Below are positions 6,894 through 15,366 of a stretch of 64,000 bases of DNA, piece after piece. Both the position numbers and the translations under genes were made by a program. This DNA is from DATAUD01 sp036268455 (GTDB lineage Bacteria; Verrucomicrobiota; Verrucomicrobiia; Limisphaerales; Palsa-1400). A model generated the notes under the pieces. The model was not told the origin of the DNA and ran no database searches. It saw only the letters and a program-made list of their open reading frames with translations. Positions within the stretch are counted from its first letter, which is position 1, and every line of letters starts with the position of its first letter. The stretch is from contig DATAUD010000050.1 of assembly GCA_036268455.1 (NCBI GenBank), positions 1 through 64,000 on the forward strand, written 5' to 3'.

Positions 6894-8810
6894 ATGAACA
6901 TTAAGAATACTGTTGGCCTGTGTCTCGTTGCGGCGGTCGTGATGGAGGCCGCAATCGCAATTCCAAGTGTTCATGCGCAGGGAACGGCGTTCACATATCA
7001 GGGACAATTGATGAACAACGGTCAGCCTGCGAATGGGAATTACGACATAACGTTCACTCTGTTTGGATACAGCCAATATGGTTTTCCTGTCGGGTCGCCT
7101 GTGACAAATCTCGACACTTCGGTAAGTGCCGGGCTTTTTACCGCAACACTAGACTTCGGCTCGGTGTTTGGCGGCTCGAATTATTGGCTGGAAATAGCCG
7201 TCCGGACCAACGGAAACGGAGCCTTCACCACGCTCTTGCCCCGTCAACCCATAACGCCGGTGCCGTATGCTATTTTTTCCTCCAATGCTTTGACTGCCAA
7301 TATGGCGGTGACTGCGACTTTTGTCCCGGCAGAGGGAATCACGGGAACGATCCCGACCGCGAATCTTGGCAGCAATGTTGCGCTCCTAACCACAAATGGC
7401 ACGCTACCGACAAACGTTCTGCCCGCTAATCTTGCATTGGGAAGCGGAATTGCGTGGCAATCGCCGTCCGGGACTTCGGTGCAAGCTCAGCCCAACACGA
7501 GTTATGTTTTGACTAATTCACAGCAGGTAACGATCACGCTGCCTGCTGCCCCGAACGTCGGTGACCGTGTCGAGGTAACCGGAGCGGGTCTCGGCGGTTG
7601 GGTTCTGGCACAGAATGCCGGCCAGACTATAGCCGCATCCTTCACGCCCCTAAATATCCCAGGAGATGCAAGCGGAAACTGGTATTCCATTGCAGCGTCG
7701 TCGGACGGTACGAAAGTGGTGGCGGCAAGCGCAACGTCGTACAGCAGTGGGGGAATTGTAATATCTTCCGATTCCGGGGCGAGTTGGCGAGCAACCAGTG
7801 CGCCTGTCGGAGAATGGGCGTCCGTGGCTTCATCATCAAATGGGCTAAAGCTTGCCGCAGTGGCTGAGGGGGTAGAAATCAGCAATTCGGGGTATCCAGG
7901 CGGAATTTGGACGTCAAGTGACGGAGGTACAAACTGGACCGAAGTGAGTGGGCCGCCGAGCGGATATGAGGGAGGGCCGCCTCATATTGTTTCATCGTCA
8001 GACGGAACAAAGCTAGCGTTGGCGTATGCAATCGGGGTCGAGGGCAGCGGCGCAGTTGGAGAAATACTGGCTTCGAGCGGTTCCGGTTCTAATTGGGTAA
8101 AAACAAGTGCGCCAACCAATGCTTACTGGACGGCAATTACCTCGTCGTCCGACGGCACGAAGTTGGCGGCGACGAGTCAAGGCAACTTTGGCGGCGGAAT
8201 TTGGATTTCCAGCAATACTGGGGCAAGTTGGGCCCAAGCTACCGATTTGCCCGTTGCGGACTGGCAGTCCATCGGGTCCTCGTTAGACGGAACAAAGCTC
8301 GTGGCCGCTGCATCTGCCGTGTATATTGGCACGAACCAGTTCCCGGGCGGAATTTGGATTTCGAGCGACGAAGGGGCGACTTGGGTACAGACCAGTGCGC
8401 CAGGCCTTTACTGGGCTGCTATCGCTTCTTCATCAGACGGAACGAAGCTGGCGGCGGTGGCTGCGGGCGGTGGTTCCGGCGGAATTTGGACTTCAAGCAA
8501 TTCAGGGACGAACTGGGCGCAAATCAGTGCTCCTGCGATAGATTGGGTTTCTACACTCTCTTCGTCAGCGTGGAATTGTATCGTCTCCTCATCGGACGGA
8601 ACTACGCTGGCGGCAGGGATCAATGGCGGCGGAATTTGGACGGTTATGGATGGCGTCGTTACTCACCAAAGCGCGTCCGTTTCAGGTTCAACAATGCTCG
8701 GCGCCGCTGGTTTCTTGGAAGGTAATTTTGGGACGGTCCTTGAATTGGTTTATACTGGGGGCGGGCAGTTTGTAGCACTTTACCAAACGGGCACGCTCTC
8801 GGGGCACTGA
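6894..8810 (+). CDS. Secreted protein with seven BNR/sialidase-like repeats
   Basis: The 638-residue protein has a signal peptide (about 1-30, ending in VHAQG). A beta-rich N-terminal module (about 31-135: TAFTYQGQLMNNGQPANGNYD ... PVPYAIFSSNA) is of a type common in Planctomycetes and Verrucomicrobia surface proteins. After a linker (SGTSVQAQPNTSYVL ... GGWVLAQNAGQTI) come seven copies of a repeat built on SSDGTKLAA followed by GGIWxSSDxGxxW, about 45-55 residues apart. These are Asp-box-like and suggest a seven-bladed beta propeller. The end (SGSTMLGAAGFLEGN ... TGTLSGH) resembles the linker region. An AAAGG-type ribosome site precedes ATG 6894. Function unknown; adhesion or extracellular binding is an inference. 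It is one of the genes between the kinase and regulator of a likely two-component pair. Confidence 0.8.
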   Translation: MNIKNTVGLCLVAAVVMEAAIAIPSVHAQGTAFTYQGQLMNNGQPANGNYDITFTLFGYSQYGFPVGSPVTNLDTSVSAGLFTATLDFGSVFGGSNYWLEIAVRTNGNGAFTTLLPRQPITPVPYAIFSSNALTANMAVTATFVPAEGITGTIPTANLGSNVALLTTNGTLPTNVLPANLALGSGIAWQSPSGTSVQAQPNTSYVLTNSQQVTITLPAAPNVGDRVEVTGAGLGGWVLAQNAGQTIAASFTPLNIPGDASGNWYSIAASSDGTKVVAASATSYSSGGIVISSDSGASWRATSAPVGEWASVASSSNGLKLAAVAEGVEISNSGYPGGIWTSSDGGTNWTEVSGPPSGYEGGPPHIVSSSDGTKLALAYAIGVEGSGAVGEILASSGSGSNWVKTSAPTNAYWTAITSSSDGTKLAATSQGNFGGGIWISSNTGASWAQATDLPVADWQSIGSSLDGTKLVAAASAVYIGTNQFPGGIWISSDEGATWVQTSAPGLYWAAIASSSDGTKLAAVAAGGGSGGIWTSSNSGTNWAQISAPAIDWVSTLSSSAWNCIVSSSDGTTLAAGINGGGIWTVMDGVVTHQSASVSGSTMLGAAGFLEGNFGTVLELVYTGGGQFVALYQTGTLSGH

Positions 8811-8818
8811 CAGGCATC

Positions 8819-9622
8819 TCACTTGTTAACGCGCTCTCCTTTATGGTCCATCGACGGATATTGAAAAATTGGCGGAAGATAGACTTCGCCCACGTCAAAC
8901 TCGGCGTTTGGAACGATGTTAATGTATCCATAATCCGTGGAACTGATTGCTGATCCTTGGAACACGATAGTTCCCTGCATCCAGATTACATTCGTAGTTT
9001 TCCATTGCTCGCGAAAAACGACGCGGCGTTGATCGTCAACAATTTCAAGGGCCGTTTTGTCACAATTCCAGTCCCATCCTTTTGGGAGAATTTCTGTTTC
9101 ACCATATTCAAGCTTTATGTGTTTTGAGCCTGTTGGAATTTCTACGTCAAAAAACACGCTGTTATGCTTGCAGCGGGCCGTAATAGCTGGGTACTCCTTT
9201 GCGTATCTATCTTTTAGTTTGACAATATCCAATCCGGCGCTTCTCAGTTGATAAATGTCGAACCTAAATGGTTGCCCTTCCTGGTTGGAAGTTCCGCCGA
9301 AAACGAGCCAGAATTCCTGTCGTGTCCAATTAATGCTTGGAGGTGTCCAGCAAACGCCTTCTGATCCATATTTTGCGAGAGTGTTTTTGTAAACGCCATA
9401 TGGAGCGAAGACAAACATTCCCACAAGAAGCGTGACAATAAAGCCCCATTTGCCAATTCGCCTCAGGGAATCCTCACACTGGCTAAACTGTGTAGCGCGG
9501 TGCCTACATTGACAATAGCCCCACACAAATCCCATTGCTCCTTCAGCCCATACATAAAAACCTTTCCAAAACCCAAGTGCCAAGGAACCGCAATCTAGCC
9601 AAAATCGGAGAAAACCGTGCAT
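8819..9622 (-). CDS. Hypothetical single-pass membrane protein
   Basis: This is a 267-residue protein of no recognised family. The first ~40 residues are aromatic- and cysteine-rich (YCQCRHRATQFSQCED), and a membrane segment follows at about 57-77 (WGFIVTLLVGMFVFAPYGVY). The remaining ~190 residues are soluble and probably extracytoplasmic, with a beta-rich composition and several Trp and Cys residues. The ATG at 9622 is taken as start; no clear ribosome site is seen. It is convergent with the BNR-repeat gene (8-bp gap). Base composition is more AT-rich than in the neighbouring genes, so recent acquisition is possible. Confidence 0.55.
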   Translation of the reverse strand: MHGFLRFWLDCGSLALGFWKGFYVWAEGAMGFVWGYCQCRHRATQFSQCEDSLRRIGKWGFIVTLLVGMFVFAPYGVYKNTLAKYGSEGVCWTPPSINWTRQEFWLVFGGTSNQEGQPFRFDIYQLRSAGLDIVKLKDRYAKEYPAITARCKHNSVFFDVEIPTGSKHIKLEYGETEILPKGWDWNCDKTALEIVDDQRRVVFREQWKTTNVIWMQGTIVFQGSAISSTDYGYINIVPNAEFDVGEVYLPPIFQYPSMDHKGERVNK

Positions 9623-10004
9623 CTTGAGTCAGGCTGATTTGAGATTTGGCAATCGTCCAGCGTATTCTTTGGTCGTTTTCGTGATACAATTTAATCACCT
9701 AGGATCGAACTGTTTCCCTGGTGGTGCTGGCGTTGACGCCGGGGTTCCGTGGGCAGAAAGGGCGCAATCTCGGTGACAATGACGACACGACCATGCACTT
9801 CTCGGGGCGGAGTGTTCGCGTTTTGGCATTCGCCTTGGCCTTCAATTTCAGTAAGACGGATAATCCGCCTTCGTCTTGTTACGGTGGATTTAGTCGACAC
9901 CAGCATAACTCCAGTTCAGCGCTTGTCCGGCGCCTTTACTGACACTCTTGCTGGATCGCTTTTTCTCGACACCCGTTGGTCTTCCCGCCATTTTTTAAAA
10001 CTGC
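9623..10004. other. 382-bp intergenic region without a convincing gene
   Basis: Only short overlapping reading frames (up to 87 codons) occur on both strands. They have no ribosome site or recognisable sequence, and I do not call any of them. The region separates a minus-strand hypothetical gene from the plus-strand BspA-like gene, so it probably holds two divergent promoters. I saw no clear -35/-10 pair, tRNA or strong hairpin. Confidence 0.5.
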
Positions 10005-12074
10005 ATGTATAAAACAATCCTCAGTGTTGCCTTTTTGGCGGCAACCGTTTCCGCAAATGCCCAAAGCCTTTCGGAGTTCTCCTGGATAACCAACGCCAGC
10101 CGCACGATCACCATTACAGGGTTTTCCGGCCAGGATTTTACCGTTAACATTCCCAGTCAAATAAACAGCATGGCCGTGACGGCCATTGGAGCAGGCGCCT
10201 TTCAAAATAATAATGATTTCCTGACCCTCACGATTCCTTCCAGCGTCACCTCCATCGGAGCCGGCGCGTTCGAAAACTGCACGAGCTTGGCCAGCCTTGC
10301 CATTCCCGACGGCGTGACTACCATAGGAGACTATGCGTTTAGTGGCTGCGGCGACTTGGGCGGAACGATCACCATTCCCAGCAGCCTGACCACCCTGGGC
10401 CAGACAGTGTTTCAGGGCGATTTCTTCGTGAGCGCGTTCGACGTCAGCTCAGGCAATCCCGATTACGCCAGTTCTGGCGGCGTTTTGTTTAACAAGAGCA
10501 TGACGACGCTCATTGCATTCCCCCCATACCATAACCCGGCCGCCTATACTGTTCCCAATGGCATTACAAAAATTGCCCCCGATGCGTTTTTTGGCTGTTC
10601 CGGCCTTGTCACCGTTACGAATCCGGCCACCCTCGCCAGTATTGGAGATTCGGCTTTCGTCGGATGCGTCGGCCTGACAGGCGTTTACTTCGAGGGCAAC
10701 GAACCCAAGGCCGACTCGAGCGCCTTCGTCGGTGAACATCCGACAGCTTACTACTATTCAGGCGCGAAAGGGTGGGGCGCCACTTTTGCCGGCCTCCATA
10801 CCGTCAAGTTGAATCGCCCGGTTGTCACGGCCATTCTTACGGTGGCCACCAACGGAATCGGATCTATAATGCCGGTGGACAATGGAAAAGCATTGGTTGT
10901 CGGCAACAATTATATTCTGACCGCTTCGCCGGGCAGGAATTGGCTTTTCAACGGCTGGACGGCGACTGGCAGCGAGAATTTCACGTCCAACTCCCCGGTT
11001 CTGAAGTTCATCATGGAATCGAACCTGGCGTTAACGGCCAACTTTGCCACCAATAACTTCGTGGGCGGGCACGGAACCTATAACGGCCTGTTCGCCCCGA
11101 TTTCCACTTCCCCACGCGAGCAGACGGATTCCGGGGCCATCACTTTTTCGGTGACCAGCGCCGGACGAGTATCAGGCAAACTCACGACGGGAACCAACGC
11201 GGCGTCGTGGAGCGGCCAATTGGATGCCTCCGGTTCCAACACCTTCGTGATCCCGCGCAAGGGATTGACCACAGTTACCGCGGCTTTGCAACTCGATTTT
11301 GCCGACCAATCTGTGTCTGGGACGATTACGGATGGATCGTTCGTCGCTATTATCGACGGGAACCGGCAAGTCTTCAGCGCGGGGCATCCGGCCAATCAAT
11401 ACAAGGGCCGATACAGCTTGGTTATTGCCGGAAACGACAACCCTGACCTTGGACCTTCCGGCTATGGCTTTGGGAACGTGACCGTCAACGCCGCGGGCGT
11501 CATCACCTTCAAGGGGTCGTTGGCGGACGGCACGAGTGTCAACCAAAGCAGTTTCGTTTCGAAGGACGGCTACTGGCCCCTCTATCTGCCCCTCTACAAG
11601 GGCGCCGGCTCTCTATACGGTTTTTGTTCTCTTTCCACCAACGGGAATAATTTCAACTCGTCCGCCAGTTGGATCAACGCAACCAATGCGAGCAAAACAG
11701 CGCTCTACCGCTCCGGATTCACCAACGAATCCGTGAACGTCAATATCACTCATTATGTTCCCGCCCAGACGCTGCCCGCCGTAATGAATATCGGCTTAAT
11801 GGGAGGCAACTTGCCGATGAATGTGGTTGTCCCGGTCGATATTTCATCCGGCGACGTGGTTAAGCCGGCCAATCCCGCGGACGAAACCAACAAACTGTCC
11901 ATGACCATCACCAAGTCCACCGGCGCGATCAGCGGCCACTTTGTCAACCCGGCCAACCCGAAAGAGACCATTCATTTTGGCGGCGTCGTCGTTCAGCAAC
12001 CCCTTCCTGTTATCTTCTACGGCTGTTTTCTGGGAACCACCGCCAGTGGCGCGCTCACCGCGGAGGCGCCGTGA
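10005..12074 (+). CDS. Secreted BspA-type leucine-rich-repeat protein
   Basis: The 689-residue protein starts with a signal peptide (about 1-19, SANAQS). Residues about 40-240 are BspA/LRR_5 repeats with the pattern TIPSSVTSIGAGAFENCTSL ~23 residues apart (GAGAF, GDYAF, APDAF, GDSAF). Next is a bacterial Ig-like/InlB-type repeat (about 275-345: NGIGSIMPVDNGKALVVGNN ... FNGWT ... ALTANFA). The C-terminal half (about 350-689) holds two similar beta-rich units (GTYNGLFAP..., YKGRYSLVIAGND...) ending in HFGGVVVQQ...GCFLGTT. Such proteins are exported and usually mediate binding to surfaces or other cells; the target here is unknown. No ribosome site is evident before ATG 10005. Confidence 0.85.
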   Translation: MYKTILSVAFLAATVSANAQSLSEFSWITNASRTITITGFSGQDFTVNIPSQINSMAVTAIGAGAFQNNNDFLTLTIPSSVTSIGAGAFENCTSLASLAIPDGVTTIGDYAFSGCGDLGGTITIPSSLTTLGQTVFQGDFFVSAFDVSSGNPDYASSGGVLFNKSMTTLIAFPPYHNPAAYTVPNGITKIAPDAFFGCSGLVTVTNPATLASIGDSAFVGCVGLTGVYFEGNEPKADSSAFVGEHPTAYYYSGAKGWGATFAGLHTVKLNRPVVTAILTVATNGIGSIMPVDNGKALVVGNNYILTASPGRNWLFNGWTATGSENFTSNSPVLKFIMESNLALTANFATNNFVGGHGTYNGLFAPISTSPREQTDSGAITFSVTSAGRVSGKLTTGTNAASWSGQLDASGSNTFVIPRKGLTTVTAALQLDFADQSVSGTITDGSFVAIIDGNRQVFSAGHPANQYKGRYSLVIAGNDNPDLGPSGYGFGNVTVNAAGVITFKGSLADGTSVNQSSFVSKDGYWPLYLPLYKGAGSLYGFCSLSTNGNNFNSSASWINATNASKTALYRSGFTNESVNVNITHYVPAQTLPAVMNIGLMGGNLPMNVVVPVDISSGDVVKPANPADETNKLSMTITKSTGAISGHFVNPANPKETIHFGGVVVQQPLPVIFYGCFLGTTASGALTAEAP

Positions 12075-12176
12075 AAATATGGCAATTGTCCCTCCATTTG
12101 AGTCGGAGGCTGTGCATCCATTTACGGCGACCGCTAGTGTATCTTCTTGACATTAACATTATTCTCCGGCTCTGTT

Positions 12177-12845
12177 TCATGCCGCTCGAAGGACATATCC
12201 GACTCCGCGAATGGTGGAAAGGCGCGTTTTGTCCGGGTCCATTTTCGCGCGCAAACGGTGGATCAGCACATCGACCACATTCGTCTGGGGGTCAAAACTG
12301 TAATCGAAAATGTGCTCCAGGATCATCGTTTTCGTCACGGTCCGCCCCGCGTTTCGCATCAGGTAATCAAGGAGCGCGAACTCCCGCGTTTGCAATTCAA
12401 TTTTTTGCCCATTCCGCGATGCCTCGCGCGTCAAAAGATCGAGCGTTAAATCCCCAACGGTTAGGCGCGTCGGTTCGACGGCCTGTGTGGACCGGCGGAT
12501 CAGCGCTTGCAACCGGGCAAGCAATTCGGAGAAGGCAAACGGCTTCGTCAAATAATCATCGCCTCCCGCTTGCAGCCCTTTGATTCGGTCGTCCACCGAT
12601 GCTTTGGCACTGAGGATAATAACCGGGATTTGGATTTTTTCGCCGCGCAGGCGTTGAATGACGCTCAAGCCGTCGAGTTTGGGGAGCATGACATCGATGA
12701 TCGCGGCGTCGTAGCGGGTGGTTTCGGCCAGAACCAGGGCCTCCTCCCCGTCCGCGCAACGATCCACCGCGTAGCCCGCCTGTTTGAGTCCCTTAACCAG
12801 AAAGGACGCAATCTTGTTGTCATCCTCAACCACTAAAACACGCAT
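12177..12845 (-). CDS. Response regulator, OmpR/PhoB family
   Basis: This is a 222-residue transcription factor. The receiver domain (1-115) has the acidic pair in VEDDN (E7, D8, D9), phosphoacceptor D51 (AAIIDVMLPKLDG), S79 (ILSAKA) and K101 (YLTKPF). The C-terminal winged helix (about 128-220) has the typical LLTREASRNGQ, EFALLDYLMRNAGR and VDVLIHRLRAKMD segments. No sensor kinase is adjacent: the kinase expected directly downstream is at 5235-6659 on the same strand, beyond three unrelated genes. The pair is likely cognate because the kinase is the CusS-type class that accompanies such regulators, but this is inference. It is transcribed divergently from the GH36-like gene. Confidence 0.93.
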   Translation of the reverse strand: MRVLVVEDDNKIASFLVKGLKQAGYAVDRCADGEEALVLAETTRYDAAIIDVMLPKLDGLSVIQRLRGEKIQIPVIILSAKASVDDRIKGLQAGGDDYLTKPFAFSELLARLQALIRRSTQAVEPTRLTVGDLTLDLLTREASRNGQKIELQTREFALLDYLMRNAGRTVTKTMILEHIFDYSFDPQTNVVDVLIHRLRAKMDPDKTRLSTIRGVGYVLRAA

Positions 12846-12961
12846 GTCATAGATTCATCCCTCTGAACCAGCTTCGCACCTTTGCCAGAATCGCGCAACG
12901 CTGCCATTGACCCTTTACTTTCCTGGATTTCATTATAAAGCAATTATCGCCGAATGAAATA

Positions 12962-15364
12962 ATGCGCCATACCTCTTTCATCATAATCGCCGCCCTCTTT
13001 GCCCAAGCGGCCCTGTGCCAATCCATAAACGAAACCGTCACAGTCCCAAAAGCCGGTCTTTATCCTGTGACCGTCAACGTCACTGTTGGCGATGACCGTT
13101 CGTTCCGGGTGAACGTTAACGATGAAGCCATTCCGCGTTGGTTTACGTTTTACAACACCGGGGGCCGCGATCGAACCGGGTCGAGAACGTTCCTCGCTCC
13201 CCTCCGCGCAGGCTCCAATACAATCCGCTTTGACAACCCTCACGAACCCGGTCCTGATTCTTTGGACAATATCGTCGTCGCCCCCGAACCGGTGGAATCC
13301 TTCCGTATCGCCGGCGCCGTCTCTGCGCCGGGCGTTGAAGTGGACCTCAGCGGCGACTTGGACAGGGTGACGTTCGCTGACAGCCACGGTAACTACGAAT
13401 TCCCCTTCCTCCACCAGGGGCATTACTACGTCTCCCCTGCTCGCGCTGAAATGGGCTTTTCCCCGTACGCCCGAGAGTGCAACTCTTTGACTAACAACCT
13501 GGAGCACCAAAATTTCTCGCGGCTGCCTCCAGATAGCGGCAGCCCTGTCGTCGTAAATCACAGCCATTGGCGCCTTGAATACAGTCCTCGCGGTCTGGCG
13601 ACGATTTGGCGCGATGGCGCAATCGTTCTTTCAAACGTCTATTCCGAGATTCGCCTCCCCGAATCGATCACCAGCATGGATTTCACCTCACACAAGGCCA
13701 AAGAAACCGGAGATCAATTCATCGTCGAATCAAGCGGCGGTCCCGATGTCTCAATGCTGCAAACCTTTTCTCTTTATCCTGATTACATTCTCTTCAAAGT
13801 CAAAGTCTCCGCCCATCACCGCATCAGTTCCAACTACATCGCCCCGTTGGTCACACATGCTCCGCTTTCCGGTTACGATCGCAGGTTGTGGGTGCCTTTT
13901 GATAACGACAAATGGGTCCGCTATAATGCCGAACCATTCAACGTCTATTCCGTAAGCCACGAACTGTCAGCTTTTTACAACTCAAAGACCGACGCCGGAT
14001 TAGTCGTCGGCTCCATCGAACACGACACATGGAAGACCGGTGTGAAATCCTCAACCTCTGGCATTTGCATGTTAAACGGTTACACATCCGTTGGAACTCG
14101 GGACACACTGCCGCACGGCAAGGTCTCCGGCGAAACTATCACCTCGTCAGAAACATTCTTGGGATCTTTCGATAATTTTCAGGTCGGCCTCGAAACCTAC
14201 GCCCAAGCCACCACAAAATTGACCCCTCCCGCGCCTTGGACCAACGGCGTCCCGTTTGGTTGGAACAGTTGGGGCAAACTTCAATTTCACATCAACTATC
14301 AGAAGGCCATAAAAGTTTCTGACTTCTTCGCCACCGAACTCCAGCCAAACCACTTTCAGGACGACGGCATCGTTTATATCGGCCTCGATTCCGGCTGGGA
14401 CCACTTCACCGACGAACAACTCAAAAACTTCGTCGATCATTGCCAGTCTAACCATCAGCGAGCCGGAATTTATTGCGGTCCGTTCGCCCAATGGGGCGGT
14501 AACGATGGTCCCTTCCTTCTCGCCAATGGCCATCCCCAGCGTGTCGATGGCGGCACCGCGCTTGACCCGACTGATCCCCGCACCCGCAAACGTCTCCGTA
14601 ACTGGATTGAGAAATTCAAGCGCCTCGGCTTCACTTACCTCAAGATTGATTTCCTGGTCCATGGCTCCCTCGAAGCCGACCATTATTACGACCCCTCCGT
14701 GACAACCGGCATGCAAGCCTTCAACAGCGGCATGAAATATCTCCGCCAAATCGCCGGCGACGGCATGTATTTGGACGAGGCCATTTCCCCGCTTTTTCCT
14801 GGCTGCTACGCCCAATCCCGCCGGGTCGCGTGCGACTCCTTCGGCGCGATCGACCAAACCGAATACACCCTCAACGCCCTGACCTACGGCTGGTGGCTCA
14901 ACAAAGTCTATGATTTCCTCGACCCCGATCACATGGTGCTTCAAGGTTTTGACGAGGGAGAAAATCGCGCCCGAGTCACCTCCGCGGTTATCACGGGTCT
15001 GATGATTTCTGGCGACGATTTCAGTTCCGAAGGCGAACGCGCAAAAAAATTCCTGACGAACGAAGCCGTCGATCAGATCGCCCGGCAGCGGAAATCCCTC
15101 CATCCAGTTGGAGCCGGCACCGGCTCGGGGGCGGCAAATGTGTTTGCGGGCTGGAGTGGAAAAGATTTTTGCGTCGCCGTCTTTAATTATTCATCAAGCC
15201 CCGCCGCCTTCTCCGTTGATTTGCGTAAAGCCGGCTGGCCCGGCGACGGCCCCGTCACCGCGCGAGAACTTTGGTCCGCCTCGACCACAAACGTGGACAA
15301 AACCCTCTCCGTCCATCTAGCCCCTGCCGACGCCGCCCTTTATCGCCTCGAAAAAGCTCGTTGA
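12962..15364 (+). CDS. Secreted GH36/GH27-like alpha-galactosidase-type glycoside hydrolase
   Basis: The 800-residue protein has a signal peptide (1-19, AALCQS) and an N-terminal carbohydrate-binding-like beta domain (about 20-110: VPKAGLYPVTVNVTV ... GSNTIRFDNPHEPGPDSLDNI). A carboxypeptidase-regulatory-like segment follows, then a beta-supersandwich (about 195-415) and a TIM barrel (about 420-720). Barrel landmarks are PFGWNSWGKLQF, GLDSGWDHF, RAGIYCGPF, YLKIDF with the likely nucleophile D563, and ACDSFGA with D625 as a candidate acid/base. A C-terminal beta domain closes the protein. The layout fits clan GH-D alpha-galactosidase relatives; the substrate linkage is not determined. Its stop lies 2 bp from that of convergent dusB. 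Confidence 0.8.
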   Translation: MRHTSFIIIAALFAQAALCQSINETVTVPKAGLYPVTVNVTVGDDRSFRVNVNDEAIPRWFTFYNTGGRDRTGSRTFLAPLRAGSNTIRFDNPHEPGPDSLDNIVVAPEPVESFRIAGAVSAPGVEVDLSGDLDRVTFADSHGNYEFPFLHQGHYYVSPARAEMGFSPYARECNSLTNNLEHQNFSRLPPDSGSPVVVNHSHWRLEYSPRGLATIWRDGAIVLSNVYSEIRLPESITSMDFTSHKAKETGDQFIVESSGGPDVSMLQTFSLYPDYILFKVKVSAHHRISSNYIAPLVTHAPLSGYDRRLWVPFDNDKWVRYNAEPFNVYSVSHELSAFYNSKTDAGLVVGSIEHDTWKTGVKSSTSGICMLNGYTSVGTRDTLPHGKVSGETITSSETFLGSFDNFQVGLETYAQATTKLTPPAPWTNGVPFGWNSWGKLQFHINYQKAIKVSDFFATELQPNHFQDDGIVYIGLDSGWDHFTDEQLKNFVDHCQSNHQRAGIYCGPFAQWGGNDGPFLLANGHPQRVDGGTALDPTDPRTRKRLRNWIEKFKRLGFTYLKIDFLVHGSLEADHYYDPSVTTGMQAFNSGMKYLRQIAGDGMYLDEAISPLFPGCYAQSRRVACDSFGAIDQTEYTLNALTYGWWLNKVYDFLDPDHMVLQGFDEGENRARVTSAVITGLMISGDDFSSEGERAKKFLTNEAVDQIARQRKSLHPVGAGTGSGAANVFAGWSGKDFCVAVFNYSSSPAAFSVDLRKAGWPGDGPVTARELWSASTTNVDKTLSVHLAPADAALYRLEKAR

Positions 15365-15366
15365 TC

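Noticed and set aside
12071..12583. 170-codon plus-strand frame overlapping the BspA-like stop
   Set aside because: Most of it is antisense to the response regulator; no signal peptide or domain supports it.
14147..15103. 318-codon minus-strand open frame
   Set aside because: It is antisense to the TIM barrel of the GH36-like gene, with no recognisable motif.
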